Of a stretch of 64,000 nt of DNA, positions 51,324 through 61,004 are shown one piece after another; position 1 is the stretch's first letter; the number at the start of each line of letters is the position of its first letter. Where the stretch lies: assembly GCF_016756395.1 (NCBI RefSeq), contig NZ_AP018365.1, forward strand, positions 868,001-932,000. Reading direction: 5' to 3'. The DNA comes from Streptomyces sp. SN-593 (GTDB lineage Bacteria > Actinomycetota > Actinomycetes > Streptomycetales > Streptomycetaceae). Both the position numbers and the translations under genes were made by a program. The notes below the pieces were generated by a model. The model searched no databases. It saw only the letters and a program-made list of their open reading frames with translations, and had not been told where the DNA came from.

Positions 51324-52388
51324 TTACTTGTTCTCCTCGGTACGTGCGGCTTCGGTGTCGGGGCCCGCGGGTTCCACGGCGGTCGGGGTGTCCGGAACGG
51401 CCGGGGCGGCCGGGGCGGCCGGGGTGTTGTCGGGACGGGCGGCCGGGGCGATCGCCGGCTCCGAGCCGCCGAGCAGCAGGTAGAGCACGGCCATCCGGGT
51501 GCTGACGCCGTTGGCGACCTGCTCGACGGCGGTGCAGCGGGGCGAGTCGGCGACCTCGGCGGTGATCTCCATGCCGCGGTTCATCGGGCCGGGGTGCATG
51601 ACGATCGCGTGCTCGGGCAGCGCCGCCATCCGCAGCCCGTCCAGGCCGTAGCGGCGGGCGTACTCGCGCTCGGTGGGGAAGAAGGCGGCGTTCATCCGCT
51701 CGCGCTGCACCCGCAGCATCATCACCGCGTCGGACGTGGCGAGCACCGCGTCCAGGTCGTAGGAGACCCGGCAGGGCCAGGTCTCGACGCCGATCGGCAG
51801 CAGCGTCGGTGGCGCGACCAGGGTGACCTCGGCGCCCAGGGTGGTGAGCAGCAGCACGTTGGAGCGGGCGACCCTGCTGTGCAGCACGTCGCCGACGATC
51901 GTGATGCGGCGGCCTTCGAGGTCGCGGCCGACGCCCGACAGGTGGCGGCGCATGGTCAGCGCGTCCAGCAGCGCCTGGGTGGGGTGCTCGTGGGTGCCGT
52001 CGCCCGCGTTGACCACCGACGCGTTGATCCAGCCGGAGGTGGCCAGCCGGTGCGGGGCGCCGGAGAAGTGGTGGCGGATGACGACCGCGTCGGCGCCCAT
52101 CGCCTCCAGCGTCAGCGCGGTGTCCTTCAGGGACTCGCCCTTGGAGACCGAGGAGCCCTTGGCGGAGAAGTTGATGACGTCCGCGGACAGCCGCTTGGCG
52201 GCGGCCTCGAAGGAGATGCGGGTGCGGGTCGAGTCCTCGAAGAAGAGGTTCACGACGGTGCGGCCGCGCAGGGTCGGCAGCTTCTTGATCGGCCGGTCGG
52301 CGACGCGGGCCATCTCCTCGGCGGTGTCCAGCACGAGGATGGCGTCGTCGCGGGTGAGGTCGGCGGCCGAGATCAGGTGGCGCTTCAT
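51324..52388 (-). CDS. pyrB: Aspartate carbamoyltransferase catalytic subunit
   Basis: Joins carbamoyl phosphate and aspartate. 354 residues; carbamoyl phosphate site [28 protein letters not shown] and [13 protein letters not shown] Pro/Ala/Glu-rich tail of about 35 residues extends past the usual end. No pyrI regulatory subunit is present. ATG at 52388 follows GGAG. There is a 234-nt gap to pyrR containing only G-rich low-complexity sequence. Confidence 0.97.
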   Translation of the reverse strand: MKRHLISAADLTRDDAILVLDTAEEMARVADRPIKKLPTLRGRTVVNLFFEDSTRTRISFEAAAKRLSADVINFSAKGSSVSKGESLKDTALTLEAMGADAVVIRHHFSGAPHRLATSGWINASVVNAGDGTHEHPTQALLDALTMRRHLSGVGRDLEGRRITIVGDVLHSRVARSNVLLLTTLGAEVTLVAPPTLLPIGVETWPCRVSYDLDAVLATSDAVMMLRVQRERMNAAFFPTEREYARRYGLDGLRMAALPEHAIVMHPGPMNRGMEITAEVADSPRCTAVEQVANGVSTRMAVLYLLLGGSEPAIAPAARPDNTPAAPAAPAVPDTPTAVEPAGPDTEAARTEENK

Positions 52389-52622
52389 GCGGGGGACTCC
52401 GGTGGCTGGGCGGCCGGGCCGTGCGGGTGCGGTGCGGGTGTGCACCCGTGCGGGCGGCCGGGCGTGCGGGCTCGGTCGGTGCGGGCGGTGGGGGGCGCGG
52501 GCGCGGCGGCGCGGCGCGTGGTCCGGCGCGGCGGCCGGGCCGGGGGCGCGCCGCGGCGGCCGCCCGCGGCGGATGCGGGCGCGGGCCGCGCCGGGGCGCG
52601 TACGGCGGCCGGTGCGGGCGCG

Positions 52623-53297
<675 letters not shown>

Positions 53298-53381
53298 CCT
53301 TAAAGGACGTCTGGAAGAACACGCCCACCGTATCAAACGACCGGGACGGCCCAGGTCAGGCACCGGTCGGCGGCTTTCCGC

Positions 53382-53411
53382 TTGACGAGCCCGGATTACG
53401 CTGCGTAACCT
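53382..53411 (+). promoter_or_regulatory. bldD promoter
   Basis: -35 TTGACG (53382-53387), 18-nt spacer, -10 TAACCT (53406-53411). Initiation would be near 53418, inside the BldD box. Confidence 0.6.
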
Positions 53412-53414
53412 CAC

Positions 53415-53425
53415 AGTGAGTCACC
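53415..53425. promoter_or_regulatory. BldD box
   Basis: AGTGAGTCACC fits the BldD consensus AGTGA(N)mTCACC with m=0-1. It covers the predicted transcription start, consistent with bldD autorepression. Confidence 0.7.
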
Positions 53426-53447
53426 GAGTTTCCGTCCGGGGAGCCAT

Positions 53448-53948
53448 ATGTCCAGCGATTACGCCAAGCAGCTCGGAGCAAAACTCCGGGCCATCCGCAC
53501 GCAGCAGGGCCTGTCCCTGCACGGCGTCGAGGAGAAGTCCCAGGGCCGCTGGAAGGCAGTGGTCGTGGGGTCCTACGAGCGCGGCGACCGCGCCGTGACC
53601 GTCCAGCGCCTCGCCGAGCTCGCCGATTTCTACGGCGTCCCGGTGCAGGAGCTGCTGCCGGGGACCACCCCCGGCGGTGCCGCCGAGCCGCCGCCGAAGC
53701 TGGTGCTCGACCTGGAGCGGCTGTCCCAGGTCCCGCCGGAGAAGGCCGGCCCCCTCCAGCGGTACGCCGCGACGATCCAGAGCCAGCGCGGCGACTACAA
53801 CGGGAAGGTGCTGTCCATCCGCCAGGACGACCTGCGCACCCTCGCGGTCATCTACGACCAGTCCCCCTCGGTGCTGACCGAGCAGCTGATCTCGTGGGGT
53901 GTCCTCGACGCGGACGCCCGCCGCGCGGTCCAGCACGAAGAGGGCTGA
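53448..53948 (+). CDS. bldD: BldD, c-di-GMP-dependent master regulator of development
   Basis: A 166-residue repressor of sporulation genes during vegetative growth. The N-terminal XRE-type HTH (about 8-70; QLGAKLRAIRTQQGLSLHGVEE) binds DNA; the C-terminal domain has the c-di-GMP signature RGD (114-116) and RQDD (125-128), in exactly the published Streptomyces positions. ATG follows GGGGAG. Divergent from pyrR, with a BldD box at its own promoter. Confidence 0.97.
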   Translation: MSSDYAKQLGAKLRAIRTQQGLSLHGVEEKSQGRWKAVVVGSYERGDRAVTVQRLAELADFYGVPVQELLPGTTPGGAAEPPPKLVLDLERLSQVPPEKAGPLQRYAATIQSQRGDYNGKVLSIRQDDLRTLAVIYDQSPSVLTEQLISWGVLDADARRAVQHEEG

Positions 53949-53972
53949 CCGCCCGGCGGTACAGCCGTTGCA

Positions 53973-54035
53973 GAAACGTCCCCTCGCCCGGGGCGGCGCC
54001 CTTTGCCGGGCCGCCGCCCCGGGCGAGGGCGTTTC
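53973..54035. terminator. Bidirectional terminator between bldD and the HbpS-like gene
   Basis: Perfect 18-bp arms at 53981-53998 and 54012-54029 with a 13-nt loop, extended by GAAACG/CGTTTC. It lies between convergent genes and can serve both. Confidence 0.88.
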
Positions 54036-54080
54036 CGGGAGCGCTTCCCGGGCTTCTCCCCAACTTCCGTGTACGCAGGG

Positions 54081-54506
54081 TCAGTTGACGACCGCCGCAC
54101 CCGCCTGGGCGACCTTGTCGTCGTCACTCCAGTGACCGCCGGACACCCCGATGCCACCGATCGTGCGGTCGTCCACCCGGATCGGCAGGCCGCCGCCGAA
54201 CGGCACCAGGCGGTCCACCGCGGTGCCCGCGCCCCTGCCCAGCGGCGCGTCGGCCGCCATGAGGTCGTGCCACTGCCCGGTGGGCATGCCGAACCCGGCC
54301 GCGGTGTACGCCTTGTCCTGGGCGATCTGGGCGGCCTGCACCGGGGCGCCGTCCATCCGCGTGTAGGCGATGAGCTGGCCGGTGGCGTCGACCACCGCGA
54401 TCGCGGAGGTCTGGCCGGCGGCCTCGGCCGCGGCGACGGCCGCCTCGACCGCCCTGCGGGCCGTGGCGCTGGTGATGCTGGCGATCTGCCGGACGGCAGC
54501 GTTCAT
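54081..54506 (-). CDS. HbpS/GlcG-like (DUF336) protein
   Basis: A 141-residue protein of the GlcG/HbpS family (VEAAVAAAEAAGQTSAIAVVDATGQLIAYTRMDGA; GGLPIRVDDRTIGGIGVSG). HbpS of S. reticuli is a secreted haem-binding oligomer working with SenS/SenR; this protein has no signal peptide and no SenS/R neighbour, so it is a cytoplasmic relative, perhaps a cofactor or aromatic-metabolite binding protein. ATG follows GGGAG. Divergent from a MarR gene that probably controls it. Confidence 0.85.
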   Translation of the reverse strand: MNAAVRQIASITSATARRAVEAAVAAAEAAGQTSAIAVVDATGQLIAYTRMDGAPVQAAQIAQDKAYTAAGFGMPTGQWHDLMAADAPLGRGAGTAVDRLVPFGGGLPIRVDDRTIGGIGVSGGHWSDDDKVAQAGAAVVN

Positions 54507-54603
54507 GGTGGACTCCCTTGCGTGGAGGAGGGCGTACGGGCCCGCCGGGCGCGCCTGGCGCGGGCGCGGCGGGGCGCGGCATGGCCGCGCTGTTCGCACC
54601 CTG

Positions 54604-54636
54604 ACAGTTAACAGTAAGCATGCTGATAAGACAACG
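54604..54636. promoter_or_regulatory. AT-rich intergenic operator candidate with AGCATGCT palindrome
   Basis: This locally AT-rich stretch between the HbpS-like and MarR genes contains AGTTAACAG and AGCATGCT (54617-54624). It is the natural binding region for the MarR regulator. Confidence 0.4.
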
Positions 54637-54658
54637 CGTGCTGACGGGAGGGGATCGC

Positions 54659-54664
54659 TAGACT
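54659..54664 (+). promoter_or_regulatory. -10 element TAGACT, leaderless MarR start
   Basis: TAGACT, then CGCGGC, then ATG: 6-nt spacing as at the other leaderless candidates. Confidence 0.55.
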
Positions 54665-54670
54665 CGCGGC

Positions 54671-55132
54671 ATGGGTCACTACTCGGCACGGCTCCTGGCC
54701 TTCGTCAAACGCGCGGAACAGGCCACCCAGCAGGCCAAGGAGCAGGTGCTGCGGGAGTACGGCATCACGCCCGCGCAGCAGGCCGCGCTCACCATCCTCA
54801 GCGACCACGACGGCATCACCTCCGCCGAGCTGGCCCGCCAGTGCCAGGTGACCCCGCAGACGATGAACAGCACGGTGGGCCGGATGGCCGCCCGCGGCCT
54901 GGTCGAGCGCACCCCGCACCCGATGCACGGCACCCTGATCGAGATCCGCCTCACCCCCCAGGGCCGCGACCTGTTCGAACGCGCCGACGCCCGGGTCTCG
55001 GAGCTGGACCGCGACCTGGCGGCCGACCTGTCCCCCGCGGAGCTGGGCACCCTCAAGACGCTGCTGACCCGGGTGACCGAGACCGCCCCGCGCGCGGCCG
55101 CGCCCCGCACCGAGCACACCCCCGCACCGTAG
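54671..55132 (+). CDS. MarR family transcriptional regulator
   Basis: A 153-residue winged-helix regulator. HTH about 55-80 (ITSAELARQCQVTPQTMNSTVGRMAARGLVE) and wing (TLIEIRLTPQGRDLF). Such proteins dissociate from DNA when they bind phenolic ligands. Divergent from the HbpS-like gene, which it probably represses. Confidence 0.9.
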   Translation: MGHYSARLLAFVKRAEQATQQAKEQVLREYGITPAQQAALTILSDHDGITSAELARQCQVTPQTMNSTVGRMAARGLVERTPHPMHGTLIEIRLTPQGRDLFERADARVSELDRDLAADLSPAELGTLKTLLTRVTETAPRAAAPRTEHTPAP

Positions 55133-55149
55133 GGCCGCCGGGGGCGGCC
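55133..55149. terminator. Small hairpin after the MarR gene
   Basis: GGCCGCC and GGCGGCC with a 3-nt loop, beginning at the base after the stop. Confidence 0.45.
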
Positions 55150-55271
55150 TCTCGGGGGCGGCCTCCGTCATGCGGACCGGGGCGACGGTGCCGCGGCGGT
55201 GTCCGCCCCGGCACACGGTGTCCCGGCCGGCCCGCGGGTGCTCCGGGGCCCGCCGACCGGGCCGCCGGGGG

Positions 55272-56762
55272 TCAGCCCGCGTAGAGGCGGGAGACCACCT
55301 CGGGCAGGAGGCGTTCGGTCAGGGCCGGCGGCAGGGCCTGGAGCACCGCGAGGACCGGCGCCATCCGCGTGGGCAGGGTGCCGTCGGCACCGACCCCGGC
55401 GGCGGCCAGCGCGAGGGCGACCTCCTCCGGGCCGAGCGTGCGCGGGTCGAGCGCGCCGGCCAGTTCGACCAGCGCCGGATCGACCTGGGGCGGCCCGAGT
55501 TCGCGGGCCCGCCCGACCGCGGCGGCGAGTTCGGCGAGCAGGTCGCCGATCCGCTCGGGGTCGGCGACGGCCGCCGTGACCGTCAGGTGCAGGTTGGCCG
55601 GGGAGTCGGCGAACGCCGGCTGCGGCTGGAGGTACCAGCCGCGCAGCCGCATCTCGTCGCCGACCACGAACGGGTCCACCGCCGGGTCGTCGGAGGCGAC
55701 CGCCACCAGCGAGGCGTCCGGCTCCCCCAGCACCCGCAGCCCCTCGATCCGCCGTACCCCGTCCACGAGTCGGGCGGTCGCGGCGTGCACCCGGCGGGAG
55801 AGGTCGACGTAGCCGTCCGTGCCGACGTGGCGCAGCACCGCCCACGCGGCGGCGAGCGGCCCGGCGGACTTGGTGCCCTGGAGGGTCGCGTTGACCACCG
55901 GGTAGCCGGGCCAGGACGCGTGCGCGAACCAGCCGTGCCGCCGCAGTTCCGCGTCGCGGAAGAGCAGCACCGACGCGCCCTTCGGTGTGTAGGCGTACTT
56001 GTGCAGGTCGACGGAGAGCGAGGTCACGCCCGGCACCGCGAGGTCGAACGGCGGCGGCGCGGGCAGGTCGGCGGCCAGCCGCCGGTGCCCCAGGTACCAG
56101 CCGCCGATGCAGGCGTCGACGTGGCACAGCACGCCGCGTTCGGCGGCCGCCGCGGCCACCTGTGCCACGGGGTCGATCACGCCGTGCGGGTAGGACGGCG
56201 CGGAGGCCACCACCAGCGCGGTCCGCTCGGTCAGCGCCGCGGCGACGTCCTCGGCCGCGACCCGGTACGACTCCGGGTCGACCGGCACGGTGACCACGTC
56301 CAGGCCGAACAGGTGGGCCGCCTTGTGGAACGCGGCGTGCGCGGTCGCCGGCAGCACGATCTGCGGGGCGGTCACCCCGCGGGTGAGGCGGGCGTGTTCG
56401 CGGGCCGTGAGCACCGCCAGCAGGCAGCTCTCGGTACCGCCGCTGGTGAAGGTGCCCGCGACGCCGGGGCGGGGGCCGAGGCCGCTTCCCGGACCGGCGC
56501 CGCCCGTGGTGCCGGGCGCGGCGCCGGCGGGCGCGCCGCCGAGCAGGGCGGCGGTCTGCGCGACCACCTCGTTCTCCAGCGCGACGACGCTGGGGAAGGC
56601 CGTCATGTCCAGGCCGTTCACGCCGGCGAACGCCGCCTGCGCGCGCCCGGCCAGCTCGTCCAGCTCCGGCAGCCCCGCGTCGTAGACGTACGCCATGGTG
56701 CGCCCGCCGTGCACCGGCAGGTCCTGCGTGCGCAGCGCGGCCAGGCGCTGGGGTATGTCCAT
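55272..56762 (-). CDS. PLP-dependent decarboxylase/lyase, S1P-lyase-like
   Basis: A 496-residue fold-type I PLP enzyme. The N-terminus VHGGRTMAYVYDAG, GTFTSGGTESCLLAVL and the Schiff-base region SLSVDLHKYAYTPKGAS (PLP Lys in HKY) follow sphingosine-1-phosphate lyases and bacterial tyrosine decarboxylases. An insert of about 25 Gly/Ala/Pro residues lies near 75-100. The last 90 residues are an extra helical region. The substrate is unknown. The ATG at 56762 is preceded by TAAGGT at 6 nt. Lies between nusB and the convergent MarR gene. Confidence 0.85.
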   Translation of the reverse strand: MDIPQRLAALRTQDLPVHGGRTMAYVYDAGLPELDELAGRAQAAFAGVNGLDMTAFPSVVALENEVVAQTAALLGGAPAGAAPGTTGGAGPGSGLGPRPGVAGTFTSGGTESCLLAVLTAREHARLTRGVTAPQIVLPATAHAAFHKAAHLFGLDVVTVPVDPESYRVAAEDVAAALTERTALVVASAPSYPHGVIDPVAQVAAAAAERGVLCHVDACIGGWYLGHRRLAADLPAPPPFDLAVPGVTSLSVDLHKYAYTPKGASVLLFRDAELRRHGWFAHASWPGYPVVNATLQGTKSAGPLAAAWAVLRHVGTDGYVDLSRRVHAATARLVDGVRRIEGLRVLGEPDASLVAVASDDPAVDPFVVGDEMRLRGWYLQPQPAFADSPANLHLTVTAAVADPERIGDLLAELAAAVGRARELGPPQVDPALVELAGALDPRTLGPEEVALALAAAGVGADGTLPTRMAPVLAVLQALPPALTERLLPEVVSRLYAG

Positions 56763-56768
56763 GCGAGG

Positions 56769-56774
56769 ACCTTA
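56769..56774 (-). promoter_or_regulatory. -10 element TAAGGT, leaderless start of the PLP enzyme
   Basis: TAAGGT, then CCTCGC, then ATG. Confidence 0.55.
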
Positions 56775-56824
56775 CGGCGGGCCGGGCCGCCCCGACTGCC
56801 CCTCCGGGCAGCCGGGCGGTCCCG

Positions 56825-57250
56825 TCACCGCTTGAGCGTGGGCTTCAGCTCCATCAGCCGGCCCAGCAGCCCGTTGATGAACGACGGCGACTCGTCGGTG
56901 GAGAACTCCTTGGCGAGCTGGACCGCCTCGTCCAGGACGACGGCGTCGGGGACGTCGTCCTCCCAGATCAGTTCGTACGCGCCGAGCCGCAGGACGTTGC
57001 GGTCCACGGCCGGCATACGGTCGAGGGTCCAGCCGACGGCGTACCCGGCGAGCAGCTCGTCGATCCGCTCGGCGTGCGCGGTGCAGCCCTCGACGAGCTG
57101 CATCGTGTACGCGGTGACCGGCGGCTGCCGGTCGTCGGTCCGGGCGAGCCGAATCCAGTCCGCCATCACGACCGTGGGAGTCGCGCCCCGCTGCTCGGCC
57201 TCGAAGAGGATCTGGAACGCGCGCTTGCGGGCCTTGTTGCGGGCAGCCAC
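56825..57250 (-). CDS. nusB: Transcription antitermination factor NusB
   Basis: A 141-residue all-helical RNA-binding protein for rRNA antitermination, acting with NusE(S10). MAARNKARKRAFQILFEAEQRG and LRLGAYELIWEDDVPDAVVLDEAVQLAKEF are typical. GTG begins 2 nt after the efp TAA, so it forms an operon with efp. Confidence 0.96.
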   Translation of the reverse strand: MAARNKARKRAFQILFEAEQRGATPTVVMADWIRLARTDDRQPPVTAYTMQLVEGCTAHAERIDELLAGYAVGWTLDRMPAVDRNVLRLGAYELIWEDDVPDAVVLDEAVQLAKEFSTDESPSFINGLLGRLMELKPTLKR

Positions 57251-57252
57251 GG

Positions 57253-57819
57253 TTAGCTGTTCACCCGGCCGAGGTAGTCGCCGGTACGGGTGTCGACCTT
57301 GACCTTCTCACCGGTGGTGATGAAGAGCGGGACGGCGATCTCGTAGCCGGTCTCCAGGCGCGCGGGCTTGGAGCCGCCGGTGGAGCGGTCGCCCTGCACG
57401 CCGGGCTCGGTGTAGTCGATGACCAGCTCGACCGAGGCGGGCAGTTCGACGTAGAGCGCCGAGCCCTCGTACATCGCGACGACCGCGTCGAAGCCCTCCA
57501 GGAGGTAGTTCGCGGCGTCGCCGACCACCTCGGGGCTCACGATGATCTGGTCGTACGTCTCGGTGTCCATGAAGACGAAGTCGGTGCCGTCCTTGTAGGA
57601 GAACTGCATACCGCGCTTGTCGACGTTCGCCGTCTCGACCTTGAGGCCGGCGTTGAAGGTCTTGTCCACGACCTTGCCGGAGAGCACGTGCTTCAGCTTG
57701 GTGCGCACGAAGGCGGGGCCCTTGCCGGGCTTGACGTGCTGGAACTCGACTACGGTCCAGAGCTGGCCGCCCTCGAGCTTGAGCACGAGGCCGTTCTTGA
57801 GGTCGTTCGTGGTGGCCAC
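57253..57819 (-). CDS. efp: Elongation factor P
   Basis: Eases polyproline stalling on the ribosome. 188 residues in three beta domains; domain I tip [12 protein letters not shown] is where the modified or loop residue lies, and domain III ends in LGRVNS. GTG at 57819 follows AGGAG at 10 nt. First gene of efp-nusB; the M24-like gene lies 69 nt upstream on the same strand. Confidence 0.97.
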   Translation of the reverse strand: MATTNDLKNGLVLKLEGGQLWTVVEFQHVKPGKGPAFVRTKLKHVLSGKVVDKTFNAGLKVETANVDKRGMQFSYKDGTDFVFMDTETYDQIIVSPEVVGDAANYLLEGFDAVVAMYEGSALYVELPASVELVIDYTEPGVQGDRSTGGSKPARLETGYEIAVPLFITTGEKVKVDTRTGDYLGRVNS

Positions 57820-57888
57820 GGTTGCGGAATCTCCTGAAAGTGCTGCTTCGGGACCGAGGACGTGCCGCCCGGCCCGACCACGGCGTGG

Positions 57889-58992
57889 TCACAGCGCGAG
57901 GAGTTCCTTGGTCGTGATGGTGAGTAGCTCGGGTCCGCCGTCCGCCGTGGGGCGTACGACGAGTGTGTCGCCGATGCGGACACCGCCTCGGCCCGGAAGG
58001 TGGACCCCCGGTTCGACGGTGACCGGCACGCAAGCGTCCAGTTTACCCACGGCCGCGGGGGACAACTGAGGGTCCTCGTCGATTTCGAGGCCGACGCCGT
58101 GTCCGCTCCATGCCGCCAGCCCCTCGGTGTGCCCGGCCGCGCGCAGCGGCTCGCGGGTGGCCCGGTCGACGTCGCGGCAGGCCACGCCGGGTGCGAGCGC
58201 CTCGCGGCCGGCCCGTTGGGCGGCGAAGACCAGGTCGTACAGCTCGATCTGCCAGGAGGCGGGGGCGCTGCCGATCACGAAGGTGCGGCTCACCTCGCAG
58301 CGGTAGCCGTGGTAGCAGGCGCCGAGCCGCACGCTGAGGAAGTCGCCCTCCTCCACCCGGCGGTCGGTGGGGACGTGGCGGGCCACCCCGGAGTGCGGAC
58401 CGGTGCCGATGCAGGTGGAGAAGGCGGGGCCGTCGGCGCCGTGGTCGACGAGGCGGCGCTCCAGTTCCAGCGCGAGGTGCCGCTCGGTGCGGCCGACGAG
58501 GATCGACTCCAGCAGTTCGCCGAGGGCCTGGTCGGAGATCTCCGCGGCGATGCGCAGGCTGGCGATCTCGTGCTCGTCCTTGATCAGCCGGAGCTGTTCG
58601 ACGGCACCGGCCAGGTCGGTGAGACGCACGTCCGGGGCCACCGAGCGCAGGGCGCGGTGGCGGGTGACGGTGAGGTGGTGCTCCTCCACGGCGAGGCCGT
58701 CGGCCTGCTGCTGGCGGGCGAGGTCCGCCGCCGCGACGGCCGCGTCCGCCTCCGGCGAGGGGAGCACCACGTTGCGCAGGCCGTCCGCGGGCTGCGCGAC
58801 GTCGTCCGGCGGCGGGCGCAGGTGCACGAGGGTGTCCTCGGCGCCCGGGCCGACCAGGAGGGCGGCGCCGGGCGGGGCGCAGCCGGTGAGGTACCGCACG
58901 TTCGCGGGTTGGGTGACCAGCGCGGCGGCCGCGTCCGCCGCGGCGCAGCGCTCGCGCAGTCGTGCTCTGCGTACCGTATGCACCTCCGCCAT
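57889..58992 (-). CDS. M24-fold protein with degraded metal site
   Basis: A 367-residue protein with the aminopeptidase P/prolidase fold. Aligned with active members, the first Asp is Arg (SVRLGA for VIDxGA), the second Asp is Glu (RCEVSRTF for SDxTRTF), and the last Glu is Gly (RIGDTLVV for RIEDxV). The His in GHGVGLEIDEDP and Glu in VTVEPGVHLPG remain. It probably cannot hold two metals, so it is a pseudopeptidase or does something new. Context beside efp is long known. ATG at 58992 behind TAGGCT at 6 nt, no ribosome binding site. Compare the intact M24 peptidase at 3020-4159. Confidence 0.88.
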   Translation of the reverse strand: MAEVHTVRRARLRERCAAADAAAALVTQPANVRYLTGCAPPGAALLVGPGAEDTLVHLRPPPDDVAQPADGLRNVVLPSPEADAAVAAADLARQQQADGLAVEEHHLTVTRHRALRSVAPDVRLTDLAGAVEQLRLIKDEHEIASLRIAAEISDQALGELLESILVGRTERHLALELERRLVDHGADGPAFSTCIGTGPHSGVARHVPTDRRVEEGDFLSVRLGACYHGYRCEVSRTFVIGSAPASWQIELYDLVFAAQRAGREALAPGVACRDVDRATREPLRAAGHTEGLAAWSGHGVGLEIDEDPQLSPAAVGKLDACVPVTVEPGVHLPGRGGVRIGDTLVVRPTADGGPELLTITTKELLAL

Positions 58993-58998
58993 GTCGTG

Positions 58999-59004
58999 AG
59001 CCTA
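58999..59004 (-). promoter_or_regulatory. -10 element TAGGCT, leaderless start of the M24-like gene
   Basis: TAGGCT, then CACGAC, then ATG. Confidence 0.55.
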
Positions 59005-59440
59005 CGACGGCCCTGTCGCATCGGCCTCTCCACGACTCCCTCCGGGGGTAACCGCGCCCGCGTCCGGCTCCGCTCCCCCTGTCCCGCGCCGGGGAGGCTC
59101 CGCCCGCGCGGGTCCGGTGCCGGTGTCCCCCGGTGCCGCCCGGTTCCTGGCTGGTCGCGCCGGGTGCCTCCCGGGGCGGGTCTCTGGGCCTCGCCCCCGG
59201 TTCCGCCCGGCTCCCGCCCCTGCCGGGCGCGGACCCGGGGGCGCCGTGGAACAGGCGAACCCGCCCGCCGGTACGGGGAACCGCGCGCTTGGCGACCGTG
59301 CACGTGCGGGTCGGCACGCACCGCAGGGGGCGCGCGCACGTCCCGAGGGGGCCGGGGCGCACTCCCTGCCGTGGCCGGGGCGCCCCGGCCGGGCGGAACA
59401 CCGGGGAGGGCGGCGCGGCCGTCCCTCGGCCGGGAGCGAA

Positions 59441-59488
59441 CGGGTGCGCGGGTCAGCGGGTGCGCGGGGCAGGGGTGCGCGGGTCCGG
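59441..59488. repeat. Three tandem 16-bp units
   Basis: CGGGTGCGCGGGTCAG and two close variants at 59441, 59457 and 59473. Confidence 0.85.
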
Positions 59489-59498
59489 ACGGCGGCGT

Positions 59499-60725
59499 TC
59501 AACCGGCTGCCGACGCGCTCCGGGAAGGGGCGAGGGACACGGTGAGGAGGGTGGCGGTGCCCGCGAGGGCCATGGCCAGAGGTGGGCCGAAAGGGGTGGC
59601 GAGGGCCCCGAAGACGGCGGGGGCGACCCCCTGCATGGTCATCGTTCCGGAGCTGAGCAGTCCGAAGGCGTGGCCGTGGGCGTCCGGGGGGACGGCGTCG
59701 AGGAAGGGCCGCTGGAGGCCCAGCCCGCTGGCGAAGCCGCCCCCGGCCAGGAGGAGGAGCACGGCGGCGGCGGTGAGTCCGGGTCGGGCGGCGAAGAGCA
59801 GGAGCGGCAGACCCATCAGGGCCATGAGGGGCGCGACGAGGCGTTCGCGGGTGGCGGGCCGCAGCAGCCGTCCGACCAGGACGTCCCCGACGAGCATGCC
59901 GACCGGCAGGCACGCCATGAGCACCGCGTACCCGCCCGGGGCCAGGTGGCGGGTGGCGGCGTACGCCACGATCTGCCCCTCGGCCCCGGCCACGCAGGCG
60001 CCCGGCAGCCACTGGGCGAGCAGCAGCCGTAGCGGACGGCGGGACCGCAGCAGCGCGGTGGTGGCGGCGAGGCTGGCCCGTACCGGGGACGCGGCGGAGG
60101 CGGCGGGCGCCGGTGCGGGGAGCCGGGGCAGGGCGAGGCGGGCGTAGCCGGCGGCGAGGGCGTACAGCGCGGCGCCCACGAGCAGCGCGCGGCGGGGGCC
60201 GAGCAGGGCGACGGCGGTGCCGCTGAGACCGAGCCCGGCGAGCTGCGCGGCGGAGGAGGCGATGGTGTTCAGGGAGCGGCCGAGCACGTAGGCGTCGCCG
60301 GTGAGGGTACGGGCCACCAGGCCGGAGGCGGCGCCGCCGAACACCGGGGTGAGGAGGGCGACCAGCGCGATCAGGGCCAGGCCGGCGGCGATCGGCGGCC
60401 CGGCGAGCGCGAGGAGCAGTGCGGTGGCGCACTCCAGGAGGTAGCCGCCGGTGATCAGGGCCCGGGGCGGCAACCGGTCGGCGAGCGAGCCGAGCAGGGT
60501 GACGCCGAACGCCTGCGGCAGGAACCCCGCGCCGAAGGCGACGCCCGTCAGCAGCGGGGAGGCGGTGGTCGCGTAGACGAGCACGGAGAAGGTGGAGATG
60601 CGCAGCGCGTCGGCGGTGATGGCGAGGGTGCGGGTCGTGAACAGGGCGCGGAAGCGCGGCTCGGCCAGGACCTCGCGGTAGGTGGTACGCGCCGGGGCGC
60701 GGGGCGGGCTGGTGGTGGGGGCCAT
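59499..60725 (-). CDS. MFS transporter
   Basis: A 408-residue major facilitator with about 12 hydrophobic segments. Motif A-like GSLADRLPPRALI lies between helices 2 and 3; two halves are joined by a hydrophilic loop (about 195-215). Substrate unknown; drug or metabolite efflux is typical. The ATG at 60725 (MAPTTSPPRAP) fits the family; upstream open sequence is repetitive. It is divergent from the ArsR-type gene 557 bp away, which may regulate it. Confidence 0.88.
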   Translation of the reverse strand: MAPTTSPPRAPARTTYREVLAEPRFRALFTTRTLAITADALRISTFSVLVYATTASPLLTGVAFGAGFLPQAFGVTLLGSLADRLPPRALITGGYLLECATALLLALAGPPIAAGLALIALVALLTPVFGGAASGLVARTLTGDAYVLGRSLNTIASSAAQLAGLGLSGTAVALLGPRRALLVGAALYALAAGYARLALPRLPAPAPAASAASPVRASLAATTALLRSRRPLRLLLAQWLPGACVAGAEGQIVAYAATRHLAPGGYAVLMACLPVGMLVGDVLVGRLLRPATRERLVAPLMALMGLPLLLFAARPGLTAAAVLLLLAGGGFASGLGLQRPFLDAVPPDAHGHAFGLLSSGTMTMQGVAPAVFGALATPFGPPLAMALAGTATLLTVSLAPSRSASAAG

Positions 60726-61004
60726 GCCCGGCAGCCTTCCGGCGGCGCCCCGCGGCCCGCGAATGATTCGCCCCGGGACGTAAGGCCGAGGGCTCTCCCC
60801 CGGGCACGGGCCCTCCCGGCCCCGCCGCGGGACGGAACCGCGTGGCGTGCCGACGGGCCCCACCGCGACATCACGGTGCGCGGCAGCGCGGGGCCGACAC
60901 GGGGGCGCGGGCCCGGCGGGGCGGCCCGATACGGGGCGGCGAGGGGGTCAGCGCAGAGCCACCGCGGAGGCGCCGAGCGGAGGCGGGGGCGCGGGCGGGG
61001 CGTG

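Larger units (their letters stand above)
58993..59498. other. 506-bp intergenic region
   Basis: GC-rich with no convincing gene or terminator. Holds the promoter hexamer of the M24-like gene and three tandem 16-bp units (59441-59488). Confidence 0.6.
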
